Origin: Streptomyces sp. NBC_00539 | Lineage (GTDB): Bacteria; Actinomycetota; Actinomycetes; Streptomycetales; Streptomycetaceae | Assembly (NCBI RefSeq): GCF_036346105.1 | Contig: NZ_CP107811.1 | Span: 5,351,501-5,415,500, forward strand | Length of the DNA stretch: 64,000 nucleotides | Reading direction: 5' to 3' | Translations under genes and position numbers: made by a program | Shown: one piece after another, positions 15,751-24,319 of the stretch | How the letters are laid out: each line of letters starts with the position of its first letter | Position numbering within the stretch: position 1 is the stretch's first letter | Notes under the pieces: model-generated | Told to the model about the DNA's origin: nothing | Database searches by the model: none | The model's input: the letters and a program-made list of their open reading frames with translations, nothing else

Positions 15751-18276
15751 GTGCCGGAACTCGTACTGGAATTGAATGGCAGGACCTGGACGCTCGATCC
15801 GTCCAGGTCGTACTCGCTGGGGCGCGACCCCCAGGGAGACGTGGTGATCGACGACGCCCGGGTGTCGTGGCGGCACGCCACCATCACCTGGAACGGCCGT
15901 GGTTGGGGTCTCGAGGACCACGGCAGCACCAACGGCACCTATGTGCACGGGAGTCGGGTCCAGCAGACCGAACTCGTGCCCGGTACGCCGGTCCACCTCG
16001 GCAACGCGACCGACGGGCCGAGGCTGAACCTGAGCGCCGCCGTCGCGGCGGCTGCGCCCGCCTACCAGGGGCAGGCCCCCGCGTACGAGGCCCCGCCCCA
16101 GCAGCAGGCCCCCGCGTACGAGGCCCCGCCCCAGCAGCAGGCCTGGCAGCAGCAGGCACCGCCCCAACAGCACCAGCACCCCCAGCACCAGGCCCAGCCG
16201 CACTTCCCGCAGCAGCAGGGCGGCGGCGCCCAGCCCGCGCAGGGAGCGACACCCGGCTACAGCGACCGCAGCCCGACGACGTTCCACCAGATCGCCGTCG
16301 GCCGCGTCATGCGCATCGGCCGTGCCCTGGAGAACGAGCTCGTCGTCTCCGACCTGCAGGTCTCGCGCCACCACGCGGAGTTCCGCTCCACCGGCGGCCG
16401 CTTCGAGATCCACGACCTGGGCAGCCACAACGGCACCTACGTCAACGGCCAGCCGCTGCCCAAGTCCGGAACCGCGCTCCTCGGCCCCAACGACATCGTC
16501 GGCGTCGGCCACTCCACGTTCCGGATCGTCGGGGACCGGCTGGAGGAGTTCGTCGACACCGGCGACGTCTCCTTCTCGGCCCGCCACCTCACCGTCACCG
16601 TCGACGGCGGCAAGCAGATCCTCAAGGACGTCACCTTCGGCGTCCCGGAGAAGTCGCTCATCGGCGTCATCGGCCCCTCCGGCTCCGGAAAGTCGACCCT
16701 GCTCAAGGCGCTGACCGGCTACCGGCCCGCCAACCAGGGCGACGTCCTCTACGACAACCGCAACCTGTACAAGCAGTTCGCGGAGCTCCGCCAGCGCATC
16801 GGCCTGGTCCCGCAGGACGACATCCTGCACAAGGAACTCAAGGTCAGCACCGCCCTCAAGTACGCGGCCAAGCTCCGCTTCCCCGGCGACACCGCCGAGT
16901 CCGAGCGCGCCGCCCGCATCGACGAGGTGCTGCGCGAGCTCAAGCTCGACATCCACAAGGACAAGAAGATCACCTCGCTCTCGGGCGGTCAGCGCAAGCG
17001 CGTGTCCGTCGCCCTGGAGCTGCTCACCAAGCCCTCCCTGATCTTCCTCGACGAGCCCACCTCCGGCCTCGACCCGGGCATGGACCGCGACGTCATGCAG
17101 CTGCTGCGCGGCCTCGCCGACGACGGCCGCACGGTCCTCGTCGTCACCCACTCCGTCGCGGAGCTGTCCATCTGCGACAAGCTGCTGGTCATGGCCCCGG
17201 GCGGGTCGGTCGCCTACTTCGGCCCGCCGGCCGAGGCGCTGAACTTCTTCGGCTACTCCACGTGGGCCGACGTGTTCTCCGCCTTCGAGAACTTCCGCGA
17301 CTACGACTGGGCCGGCCGCTGGAAGGGCTCGCAGCACTACCAGCTGTACGCCGCCGACATCGACGCGGTGGCCCCGCAGTCCGTCGCGCTGCCGCCCGCG
17401 CAGCAGATGCGCCCGCCCAAGCCGCAGGGCTGGGGCTCGCAGCTGTGGACGCTGATCCGCCGCTACCTCGCGGTGATCGCGTCCGACAAGGGCTTCATCG
17501 GGCTGATGCTGATCCTGCCGGCGGTGCTGGGCGTGGTCTCCACGGTCATCCCCGCCACCTTCGGCCTCGCGCCGCCCAAGGCGCCGTCGCGCTTCAACGG
17601 CGACGCGGGCACGATCATGCTGATCCTCTGCGTCGGCATGTGCTTCTCCGGCGCCGCGAACTCGGTCCGCGAGCTGATCAAGGAACGCGTCATCTACGAG
17701 CGTGAACGCGCGACCGGCCTGTCCCGGTCCGCGTACCTCATGTCGAAGGTGATCGTCCTCGGTGTCATCACGGCCGTCCAGGGCGTGATCATCTGCGTGA
17801 TCGGCTTCACCCCGCGCGACCTGCCCACCGAGGGCCTGCTCATGCCGCCGGCCGTCGAGCTGTGCCTGTCCGTCACCGCACTCGGCTTCACCTCGATGAT
17901 GTTCGGCCTCGTGATCTCCTCGCTGGTGAAGACCGCCGAGAAGACCATGCCGCTGCTGGTGATGTTCGCGATCGTCCAGGTCGTCTTCACCGGCATCCTG
18001 TTCAAGGTCTACGACTCCATCGGCCTGGAGCAGGTCGCCTGGCTGATGCCGTCCCGCTGGGCCATCGCCGCCGCGGGCACGACGCTGAACCTCGGCCAGC
18101 TCATGCCGCCGTGGGACCACGACAACCCGTCGAACACCGACCCGCTGTGGGACCACTCGATCGGCCAGTGGAGCCTGGACATCACCATCCTGCTGCTGAT
18201 CGGCGTCGCCTGCGGCTTCGTGGTACAGCGCCTGCTGCGCCGCCACGAGCCCGAGGTCATGCGCGCCGGCAACTAG
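15751..18276 (+). CDS. FHA-FHA-ABC ATPase/permease fusion exporter
   Basis: 841 residues with a four-part layout. FHA domain 1 is at about 1-95 (LGRDPQGDVVID), followed by a Gln/Pro-rich linker of about 95-165 with QAPAYEAPPQQ repeats. FHA domain 2 is about 170-270 (RIGRALENELVVSD). The ABC ATPase is about 285-510, with Walker A GPSGSGKST from residue 308, signature LSGGQ at 410 and Walker B LIFLDEP at 430. An ABC-2 permease of six helices is at about 570-835. Mycobacterial Rv1747 shares this design: its FHA domains are phosphorylated by a Ser/Thr kinase and it exports cell-envelope material. Kinase-controlled export is inferred here. GTG start at 15751. Confidence 0.93.
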   Translation: MPELVLELNGRTWTLDPSRSYSLGRDPQGDVVIDDARVSWRHATITWNGRGWGLEDHGSTNGTYVHGSRVQQTELVPGTPVHLGNATDGPRLNLSAAVAAAAPAYQGQAPAYEAPPQQQAPAYEAPPQQQAWQQQAPPQQHQHPQHQAQPHFPQQQGGGAQPAQGATPGYSDRSPTTFHQIAVGRVMRIGRALENELVVSDLQVSRHHAEFRSTGGRFEIHDLGSHNGTYVNGQPLPKSGTALLGPNDIVGVGHSTFRIVGDRLEEFVDTGDVSFSARHLTVTVDGGKQILKDVTFGVPEKSLIGVIGPSGSGKSTLLKALTGYRPANQGDVLYDNRNLYKQFAELRQRIGLVPQDDILHKELKVSTALKYAAKLRFPGDTAESERAARIDEVLRELKLDIHKDKKITSLSGGQRKRVSVALELLTKPSLIFLDEPTSGLDPGMDRDVMQLLRGLADDGRTVLVVTHSVAELSICDKLLVMAPGGSVAYFGPPAEALNFFGYSTWADVFSAFENFRDYDWAGRWKGSQHYQLYAADIDAVAPQSVALPPAQQMRPPKPQGWGSQLWTLIRRYLAVIASDKGFIGLMLILPAVLGVVSTVIPATFGLAPPKAPSRFNGDAGTIMLILCVGMCFSGAANSVRELIKERVIYERERATGLSRSAYLMSKVIVLGVITAVQGVIICVIGFTPRDLPTEGLLMPPAVELCLSVTALGFTSMMFGLVISSLVKTAEKTMPLLVMFAIVQVVFTGILFKVYDSIGLEQVAWLMPSRWAIAAAGTTLNLGQLMPPWDHDNPSNTDPLWDHSIGQWSLDITILLLIGVACGFVVQRLLRRHEPEVMRAGN

Positions 18277-18320
18277 GCCCGGGCCCGGACAGGACGCATC
18301 CTCTCGGCAAGCGCGCGAAA

Positions 18321-18364
18321 CGCCTCAGGGCGGCACCCGGAACACCGGGGGCCGCCCTGAGGCG
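18321..18364. terminator. Bidirectional terminator between FHA-ABC and transglycosylase genes
   Basis: Perfect 14-base arms (18321-18334, 18351-18364) with a further ACCCGG/CCGGG pairing inside lie between two convergent stop codons. Confidence 0.85.
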
Positions 18365-18390
18365 CATGGGGGTTGCTCCGCCGCCAGGCC

Positions 18391-19062
18391 TCAGTAGGCG
18401 CTGTTGACGTTGTCCATCGAGCCGTAGCGGTCGGCCGCGTAGTTGCAGGCGGCGACGATGTTCGCGACGGGGTCGTACAGGTCGAACTTCGTGCCCTTGA
18501 CGTGGTAGGCGGCGAAGGTCGGCTGGATGACCTGGAGGAGACCCTTGGACGGGATGCCGTTCTGGGCGTTGATGTCCCAGTTGTTGATCGCCCGGGGGTT
18601 GCCGCTGGACTCACGCATGATGTTGCGGTGGATGCCGGCGTAGGTGCCCGGGATGCCCTCGCGCTTCATGATGGACAGGGCTTCCTTGATCCAGCCGTCC
18701 AGGTTGTTCGCGAAGACCGGGGCGCGGACCGCGGAACGGCTGGCGGCGGCCTTCTGCTCGCGCGCCTTCTTCGCATCGGCCTCGGCCTTCGCCTTGGCCT
18801 TCGCGTCGGCCGCGGCCTTGGTCTTGGCTATGGCGAGCTGCGTGCCGAGGTGCGCCTGCACGGTCTTCGTCTGGGCGCCGTCCACGACCTTCGTCCACGC
18901 CACGGGGGCGAGGGCGACCGTCGTCCCGCTCGTCTCGGCGGCGTTGGCCGGAACGAGGGAGAAGGCGAGCGCGGCGGCACCGAGGGTGGCGATGCCGGCG
19001 AAGGAGAGCTTCTGGGCCTTGGTCGGACGAAGACTGTGGCCGGGGGTGCTGGTCTCGGACAT
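18391..19062 (-). CDS. Secreted SLT-type lytic transglycosylase
   Basis: 223 residues. A signal peptide (hydrophobic LSFAGIATLGAAALAFSLVPANA) is followed by an Ala/Lys-rich helical spacer (about residues 75-105). The C-terminal goose-lysozyme/SLT-like domain has the catalytic Glu in IMRESSGNP and the downstream GLLQVIQPTFAAY motif. It cleaves peptidoglycan between MurNAc and GlcNAc outside the membrane, probably during growth or spore germination. The start is ATG 19062, with GAGG eleven bases upstream; the frame is open further upstream, but that stretch lacks homology. The leader holds a 9-bp hairpin (19101-19130), and the upstream region has two inverted repeats. Confidence 0.9.
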   Translation of the reverse strand: MSETSTPGHSLRPTKAQKLSFAGIATLGAAALAFSLVPANAAETSGTTVALAPVAWTKVVDGAQTKTVQAHLGTQLAIAKTKAAADAKAKAKAEADAKKAREQKAAASRSAVRAPVFANNLDGWIKEALSIMKREGIPGTYAGIHRNIMRESSGNPRAINNWDINAQNGIPSKGLLQVIQPTFAAYHVKGTKFDLYDPVANIVAACNYAADRYGSMDNVNSAY

Positions 19063-19100
19063 GCGTGAGCAACCTCTTCGAATAGCGGGGGCCGCAGGAA

Positions 19101-19130
19101 AGCGCCGCGGGATCCGGAGATCGCGGCGCT
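19101..19130 (-). promoter_or_regulatory. Leader hairpin of the transglycosylase gene
   Basis: AGCGCCGCG and CGCGGCGCT are perfect arms around a 12-base loop, 39-68 bases upstream of the start codon. It could be an mRNA stability or regulatory hairpin. The conserved blocks of the c-di-AMP (ydaO) riboswitch, common ahead of streptomycete wall hydrolases, are absent. Confidence 0.45.
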
Positions 19131-19184
19131 GTGCGACGTCGACATTCTTAGCGGTGGCAAAAAGGCATGGCAAAGGTGTGACGT

Positions 19185-19212
19185 ACGATCCCGCTTAGTG
19201 GATCAGGATCGT
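19185..19212. promoter_or_regulatory. Inverted repeat ACGATCC-N14-GGATCGT
   Basis: Perfect 7-base arms (19185-19191, 19206-19212) lie in the divergent region about 125 bases upstream of the transglycosylase start. Possible operator; regulator unknown. Confidence 0.35.
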
Positions 19213-19270
19213 CCGCTGAGGCTTGATTGCAGGCATCGCGGCAAGGCGCAGCAGTGCTGACGGTGCCTTT

Positions 19271-19297
19271 ACTTACGTACTACGCAGCTTCGTAAGT
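19271..19297. promoter_or_regulatory. Inverted repeat ACTTACG-N13-CGTAAGT
   Basis: Perfect 7-base arms at 19271-19277 and 19291-19297 in the middle of the long divergent region. Possible operator; regulator unknown. Confidence 0.35.
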
Positions 19298-19613
19298 GAC
19301 CTGCGTCCTATGCCGGGGCTCACATCGGGCAGGTAACGGTTTCACCGTAAGTTGCCGGTGCAATGCAATCCGTGAACGGTGTCATCCTCAGGTCGCAGGC
19401 GAAGGTCCCGAGCCTCGTCCCGCAGACCGAGCCGGCCGCCGCCCCGCCGCCCCTGCGGCCGACCCGGACGCCCGTACCCCCGTACCGGCCCCGTATGCGG
19501 GACCTGCCCGTGCGCGAACGCCGCGACCGTCCCCGCGTCCCCTCCCGCCCGGGTCCCCAGCCCTACGCCCGCAGACCGATCCCGCAGGTCAGGGCCGCCG
19601 GTACGGTGAGCCC

Positions 19614-20765
19614 ATGCACCGCAACGGACCCTGCACCGGACTGGCCGCCGTCAGTACCGCGCTGCTGGCCATGAGCCGCCGCCTGGAGGTCCACGACGTC
19701 CTGCGGACGATCGTCGTCTCCGCGCGGGAGCTCCTGGACGCCGAGTACGCGGCCCTGGGCGTCCCCGACGACCACGGCGGCTTCGCCCAGTTCGTCGTGG
19801 ACGGCGTCAGCGAGGAGCAGTGGAGGAGCATCGGCCCCCTGCCCCGCCAGCACGGCATCCTCGCCGCGATGCTCCACGACGAGGGCCCCCAGCGGCTCAC
19901 CGACGTACGCGAGGACCCCCGCTTCGGCGGCTGGCCCGCCGCGCACCCCGACATGGCCGACTTCCTCGGCATGCCCATCCGGGACGGCGAGGAGACCCTC
20001 GGCGCCCTCTTCCTCGCGAACAAGCGCGACACCGGCGGCCGGCCCGGCACCCGGGGCTTCTGCGACGAGGACGAGGAACTCCTCTCCCTCCTCGCCCAGC
20101 ACGCCGCGATCGCCCTCACCAACGCCCGCCTCTACGAACGCAGCCGCGAGCTCACCATCGCCGAGGAGCGCTCCCGCCTCGCCCACGAGCTGCACGACGC
20201 CGTCAGCCAGAAGCTGTTCTCCCTGCGCCTGACCGCCCAGGCCGCCGCCGCCCTCGTGGACCGCGACCCGGCCCGGGCCAAGGACGAACTCCAGCAGGTC
20301 GCCGCCCTGGCCGCCGGGGCCGCCGACGAACTGCGCGCCGCCGTGACCGAGCTGCGCCCCGCGGCCCTGGACGAGGACGGACTCGTCGCGACCCTGCGCG
20401 ACCACGTCCGCGTCCTGGACCGCGCCCACACCGCGCACGTCACCTTCGTCTGCGACGGCGTACGGGCCCTCCCCGCGACCCAGGAGGAAGCCCTCCTGCG
20501 CGTCGCCCAGGAGGCCCTCCACAACGCCCTGCGCCACTCCGGCGGCGACCGGGTCGAGGTCACCCTCGTCCGCCGGGCCGCGGGAGCCGCCTTGACCGTC
20601 ACGGACAACGGAAGCGGCTTCTCCCCTTCCACCATCCGCGCGGCCGGCCGCCACCTGGGCCTCGTCTCCATGCGGGACCGGGCCGGCGGCGTCGGGGGCC
20701 GGCTCGAAGTCCGCTCGCAGCCCGGTGGGGGCACCACGATCGAGATGGAGGTCCCCGGTGGCTGA
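19614..20765 (+). CDS. GAF-domain sensor histidine kinase (NarL-type system)
   Basis: 383 residues, no membrane segment, so a cytoplasmic sensor. An N-terminal GAF domain (about 15-170) precedes a HisKA_3 dimerisation domain with the phospho-acceptor His in RLAHELHDAVSQ. The HATPase domain has an N-box (EALHNALRHS) and G-box (VTDNGSGF). The ATG at 19614 is chosen for the preceding GGTGAG and because homology begins there. Its last eight bases overlap the response-regulator start, so the pair is translationally coupled. The GAF ligand (small molecule, haem or redox centre) cannot be told from sequence. The next gene downstream is chpE, which raises a developmental link. Confidence 0.9.
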   Translation: MHRNGPCTGLAAVSTALLAMSRRLEVHDVLRTIVVSARELLDAEYAALGVPDDHGGFAQFVVDGVSEEQWRSIGPLPRQHGILAAMLHDEGPQRLTDVREDPRFGGWPAAHPDMADFLGMPIRDGEETLGALFLANKRDTGGRPGTRGFCDEDEELLSLLAQHAAIALTNARLYERSRELTIAEERSRLAHELHDAVSQKLFSLRLTAQAAAALVDRDPARAKDELQQVAALAAGAADELRAAVTELRPAALDEDGLVATLRDHVRVLDRAHTAHVTFVCDGVRALPATQEEALLRVAQEALHNALRHSGGDRVEVTLVRRAAGAALTVTDNGSGFSPSTIRAAGRHLGLVSMRDRAGGVGGRLEVRSQPGGGTTIEMEVPGG

Positions 20766-21405
20766 CACACCCATCCGCGTCCTGCTGGTCGACGACCACC
20801 AGGTGGTCCGGCGCGGCCTGCGCACCTTCCTGGAAGTACAGGAGGACATCGAGGTCGTCGGCGAGGCCGCGGACGGCGAGGAGGGCATCGCCCGCGCCGG
20901 GGAACTGCGCCCCGACGTGATCCTCATGGACGTCAAGATGCCCGGTACCGACGGCATCGAGGCACTGCGGCGGCTGCGCGAACTGGAGAACCCGGCGCGG
21001 GTCCTGGTCGTCACCAGCTTCACCGAACAGCGGACGGTGGTCCCCGCCCTGCGGGCCGGGGCCGCCGGATACGTCTACAAGGACATCGACCCCGACGCCC
21101 TGGCGGGAGCCATCCGCTCGGTCCACGCGGGCCACGTCCTGCTCCAGCCGGAGGTGGCCCGCGCCCTGCTCGCCCAGGAGGACCAGCCGTCGTCCTCACC
21201 GCGCGCGGGCGCGCTGACCGACCGGGAACGCGAGGTCCTCTCCCTCATCGCGGACGGCCGGGCAAACCGGGAGATCGCCCGGGCGCTGGTCCTGTCCGAG
21301 AAGACGGTCAAGACGCACGTCTCGAACATCCTGATGAAACTGGACCTCTCCGACCGCACGCAGGCCGCCCTGTGGGCGGTCCGCCACGGCATCGTGGAGG
21401 CTTGA
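20758..21405 (+). CDS. LuxR/NarL-family response regulator
   Basis: 215 residues. The N-terminal receiver domain has the acidic DD pair (LLVDDH), phospho-acceptor Asp in VILMDVKMPG, and the conserved Thr/Ser and Lys (VVTSF, YKDI). The C-terminal LuxR helix-turn-helix covers about 150-212 (LTDREREVLSLIADG and VLSEKTVKTHVSNILMKL). The GTG at 20758 has GGAGG six bases upstream, inside the kinase gene. It is the cognate regulator of the GAF kinase. Targets are unknown; chpE lies 117 bases downstream in the same direction. Confidence 0.95.
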   Translation: MADTPIRVLLVDDHQVVRRGLRTFLEVQEDIEVVGEAADGEEGIARAGELRPDVILMDVKMPGTDGIEALRRLRELENPARVLVVTSFTEQRTVVPALRAGAAGYVYKDIDPDALAGAIRSVHAGHVLLQPEVARALLAQEDQPSSSPRAGALTDREREVLSLIADGRANREIARALVLSEKTVKTHVSNILMKLDLSDRTQAALWAVRHGIVEA

Positions 21406-21522
21406 GCCCTCTTCATACGATCGGGTGTATGTCGCCCACACGGCGTATCCGGGCACGCGTGTGGCCGTTCTCCATGCACGCCGCGACGGCTGGTCGCGGC
21501 GGACGTATGGAGGAAGAAGAAC

Positions 21523-21768
21523 GTGAAGAACTTCAAGAAGGCCACCGCCGTCACCATGATCGCGGGCGGCCTCATCGCCGCCGGCGCGGGTGTCTCCTCG
21601 GCGCACGGTGGTGCGTCGGCGGAGGGCGCGGCCCAGAACTCGCCGGGCGTGGCCTCGGGGAACCTGGTCCAGGCCCCCGTGAACGTCCCCGTCAACGTGG
21701 TGGGCAACTCGGTCAACGTGATCGGCCTCCTGAACCCCGCCTTCGGCAACTCGGGCATCAACGCCTGA
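21523..21768 (+). CDS. chpE: Short chaplin ChpE
   Basis: 81 residues: signal peptide (KKATAVTMIAGGLIAAGAG, cleavage near SSA-H) plus one chaplin domain (SPGVASGNLVQAPVNVPVNV, then GNSVNVIGLLNPAFGN). Chaplins are secreted amphipathic amyloid proteins that coat aerial hyphae and lower surface tension. This one has no cysteine; from memory that is the hallmark of ChpE among the short chaplins, which otherwise have a Cys pair. GTG start at 21523 behind GGAGGAAG. A terminator follows immediately. Confidence 0.93.
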   Translation: MKNFKKATAVTMIAGGLIAAGAGVSSAHGGASAEGAAQNSPGVASGNLVQAPVNVPVNVVGNSVNVIGLLNPAFGNSGINA

Positions 21769-21780
21769 CCCCTCCCCACC

Positions 21781-21816
21781 CGGCCCCGCTTCCCCCTCTC
21801 CCCGGAAGCGGGGCCG
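21781..21816 (+). terminator. Terminator of chpE
   Basis: Perfect 13-base arms (21781-21793, 21804-21816) and a C-rich 10-base loop, 12 bases after the chpE stop. Confidence 0.85.
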
Positions 21817-21876
21817 TCCCCGCCGCCGGGCCGGCGCATCCCCCGCCGCCGTTTTCCAGCGCCCGGCCGGCACGTC

Positions 21877-21920
21877 CAGCCCCGTCGGCGTTGGAGGCGC
21901 GGGGCGTGGGGCGGAGCCCC
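21877..21920. repeat. Dispersed 44-bp intergenic repeat, copy 1
   Basis: Matches 48665-48708 at 39 of 44 positions over the same length. It lies in the 275-base gap between chpE and the convergent gene, which otherwise holds two GCACCGGAGCACCCC-like repeats near 22005-22035 and nothing coding. Confidence 0.75.
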
Positions 21921-22043
21921 ACCAGGCCCGGCGCAGCCGGGGGCCGCTTGCGCGACGGCGCCGCACCCGAGGGTCCGCAGCGGACTCCGGTCGCAGTCGC
22001 AGCGCCGGAGCACCCCCGCACCGGAGCACCCCGCAGGGGCCCC

Positions 22044-22820
22044 TCAGCCCCGCTGTTCGACTGCCGCGTTGTACGCCGCCACCAGCGCCCGCCGGGCCAC
22101 CCGCTCAACGGGCCGCAAGGCCTCCGCCCGCGCCGCCATCTCCGACGCGGCCACCGCACCCCCGTGCCCGTTCTCGTACGCCAGCGACACCAGCAGGTCC
22201 ACCCGCTGCGCCAGCGCCAGCACCCGCACCGCCCGCGCCGGATACCCCGGCGCCAGCACCTCCCCGCCGGACTCCGCCCGCGCCCGGTACGCCGACAGTG
22301 CCGCCTCCGCCACCGGCCCCGACCCCGCCACGTCCAGCCGCGTCAGCACCACCGTCGCCTCGCGCAGCGCCTCCGCCAGCTCCCGCTCCGCCTCGCCGAG
22401 CGACGGCACGTCCGCCGGCGGCGCCTCCCGCACCGGCAGGCAGTGCCACGTCACCGAGACGTGCACGTCCCCCTCCGGCCCCGCCTCGGCGACCTCCGGC
22501 ACCAGACCCAGCGCCGCCCCCACCGCGATCACCGCCTCCTCGGCCTCCAGCGCCCGCGCGTTGAACTCCGGCGGCCCGCTGAGCCCCAGCGGATGCCCCG
22601 GCGCCGGCAGGGCCACCCGCAGCCCGGTCACCCCCAGCGCCCGCATCCGGCCCAGCGCCAGCGTCAGCCCCACCGGACCCGTCTCCCCGGGCAGTCCCTC
22701 CACCCGGTGCACGGCGTCCTCACCCACGATCGACAGCACGGCCTCGTCGGGCGAGACGAGACCGGCCAGCAGCGCGTTCCCCCAGGCGGCAAGCCGCCCT
22801 GAACGTGGTTCGAAAAGCAT
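22044..22820 (-). CDS. Conserved hypothetical actinobacterial protein
   Basis: 258 residues, soluble, Ala/Leu/Val rich, no signal peptide, no metal or nucleotide motif visible. The N-terminus MLFEPRSGRLAAWGNALLAG and the absence of frame interruptions support a real gene. I recognise it only as a streptomycete conserved hypothetical next to chpE. The ATG at 22820 is directly preceded by GGGGGG with no spacer, so either translation uses an unusual context or the message is leaderless. It is divergent from the ABC ATPase gene. Confidence 0.75.
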   Translation of the reverse strand: MLFEPRSGRLAAWGNALLAGLVSPDEAVLSIVGEDAVHRVEGLPGETGPVGLTLALGRMRALGVTGLRVALPAPGHPLGLSGPPEFNARALEAEEAVIAVGAALGLVPEVAEAGPEGDVHVSVTWHCLPVREAPPADVPSLGEAERELAEALREATVVLTRLDVAGSGPVAEAALSAYRARAESGGEVLAPGYPARAVRVLALAQRVDLLVSLAYENGHGGAVAASEMAARAEALRPVERVARRALVAAYNAAVEQRG

Positions 22821-22954
22821 CCCCCCACTTTACGGATCGGCCCGCGGGACCGGCCTGGCGCCCGTACCCCTCCGCCAGTGGCGTAGGTTTTCCCCTGGGG
22901 CTGCGCCTACCGGTGCACAGACGAACCGAGACTGCAAGGGGAGACAACACGCTC

Positions 22955-23749
22955 ATGAGCGATGTTCTGGAGCTGGTGGACGTATCCGTGGTCCGCGAGG
23001 GCCGGGCGCTGGTGGACCAGGTCTCCTGGTCGGTGAAGGAGGGGGAGCGCTGGGTGATCCTCGGCCCCAACGGCGCCGGGAAGACCACCCTGCTCAATGT
23101 CGCCTCCAGCTACCTCTTCCCCACCGCGGGCGGGGCCACCATCCTCGGCAGCACCCTCGGCAAGGTGAACGTCTTCGACCTGCGCCCCCGCATCGGAGTC
23201 GCCGGCATCGCGATGGCCGACAAGCTCCCCAAGCGGCAGACCGTCCTGGAGACCGTCCTCACCGCCGCCTACGGCATGACGGCGACCTGGCAGGAGGAGT
23301 ACGAGGACATCGACGAGCAGCGCGCCCGCGCGTTCCTCGACCGCCTCGGCATGACGGACTACCTCGACCGGAAGTTCGGCACCCTCTCCGAGGGCGAACG
23401 CAAGCGCACCCTGATCGCCCGCGCCCTGATGACCGACCCCGAGCTGCTGCTCCTCGACGAGCCCGCCGCCGGTCTCGACCTCGGCGGCCGCGAGGACCTC
23501 GTACGGCGCCTCGGCCGTCTCGCCCGCGACCCCCTCGCACCCTCCATGATCATGGTCACGCACCACGTCGAGGAGATCGCCCCCGGCTTCACGCACGTCC
23601 TGATGATCCGCCAGGGCAAGGTCGTCACCGCCGGCCCCATCGATCTGGAACTGACCTCCCGCAACCTCTCGCTGTGCTTCGGCCTCCCGCTCGTCGTGGA
23701 GCGCAACGACAGCGACCGCTGGACCGCCCAGGGCCTCCCGCTGCGCTAG
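22955..23749 (+). CDS. Stand-alone ABC transporter ATP-binding protein
   Basis: 264 residues. Walker A GPNGAGKTT, signature LSEGERKRTLIARAL, Walker B LLLLDEPAAGLDLGG and the switch His in VTHHVEEI are all present, so it should hydrolyse ATP. No permease or binding protein is adjacent, and the family resembles YhaQ/ModF-like single ATPases. It may serve a permease elsewhere or have a non-transport role. The ATG at 22955 has AAGGGGAG eleven bases upstream. It is followed by the nfeD-slipin pair but separated by 54 bases. Confidence 0.9.
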   Translation: MSDVLELVDVSVVREGRALVDQVSWSVKEGERWVILGPNGAGKTTLLNVASSYLFPTAGGATILGSTLGKVNVFDLRPRIGVAGIAMADKLPKRQTVLETVLTAAYGMTATWQEEYEDIDEQRARAFLDRLGMTDYLDRKFGTLSEGERKRTLIARALMTDPELLLLDEPAAGLDLGGREDLVRRLGRLARDPLAPSMIMVTHHVEEIAPGFTHVLMIRQGKVVTAGPIDLELTSRNLSLCFGLPLVVERNDSDRWTAQGLPLR

Positions 23750-23803
23750 CGGGTCCGCACCGCACCCTGTCCCGACCGCGCCCGCCAGACCTACCATGAC
23801 CAT

Positions 23804-24235
23804 GTGACCAACATCGACGCATGGGTGTGGTGGCTCATCGGCGCGGTCGGACTGGGCATCCCCCTGGTCATCACCGCGATGCCGGAGTTCGGCATGTTCG
23901 CCGTCGGCGCGGCCCTCGCCGCCGTGACGGCCGCGCTCGGCGGGGGAGTGGTGGCCCAGGTCCTGGTGTTCGTGACCGTGTCGGTCGCGCTCATCGCCGT
24001 CGTCCGCCCCCTCGCCAACCGCCACCGCGACCAACGCCCCCAACACCGCAGCGGCATCGAGGCGTTGAAGGGCAGGAGCGCCCTCGTCCTGGAACGCGTC
24101 GACGGCAGCGGCGGCCGCATCAAGCTCGCCGGCGAGATCTGGTCCGCGCGCACCCTCGACTCGGACACCAGTTTCGAACCCGGCCAGTCCGTCGACGTCG
24201 TCGACATCGACGGGGCGACCGCGGTCGTCATGTGA
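23804..24235 (+). CDS. NfeD-family membrane protein
   Basis: 143 residues. Two or three N-terminal transmembrane helices (about 8-75, GAVGLGIPLVITAMPEFGMF) are followed by a C-terminal OB-fold NfeD domain (about 85-143, GIEALKGRSALVLE to GATAVVM). NfeD proteins partner with SPFH/slipin proteins in membrane microdomain assembly, and a slipin gene follows 84 bases downstream. The GTG start at 23804 has no good ribosome-binding site, suggesting weak or leaderless translation. Confidence 0.9.
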   Translation: MTNIDAWVWWLIGAVGLGIPLVITAMPEFGMFAVGAALAAVTAALGGGVVAQVLVFVTVSVALIAVVRPLANRHRDQRPQHRSGIEALKGRSALVLERVDGSGGRIKLAGEIWSARTLDSDTSFEPGQSVDVVDIDGATAVVM

Positions 24236-24319
24236 GAACCACCCGACTCGCGACCCCAGGGTCTGCGAGACTCCGATCAACGGGGCAGCACAGACAGCCG
24301 GAAGGGCACGGGGAACCGC

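Larger units (their letters stand above)
19063..19613. other. Long divergent regulatory region
   Basis: 551 bases between the transglycosylase and histidine-kinase starts. It contains a leader hairpin at 19101-19130, inverted repeats at 19185-19212 and 19271-19297, and ACGGTTTCACCGT at 19336-19348. Reading frames across 19296-19613 are open but have no start with a credible ribosome-binding site and no recognisable protein, so I treat the region as non-coding. Confidence 0.5.

Noticed and set aside
19063-19300. c-di-AMP (ydaO) riboswitch ahead of the transglycosylase
   Set aside because: The conserved blocks of that riboswitch are not found in either orientation; only simple hairpins are present.
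19296-19613. 106-residue N-terminal extension of the GAF kinase
   Set aside because: It is Pro/Arg-rich, has no good start signal, and the GAF homology begins just after the ATG at 19614.
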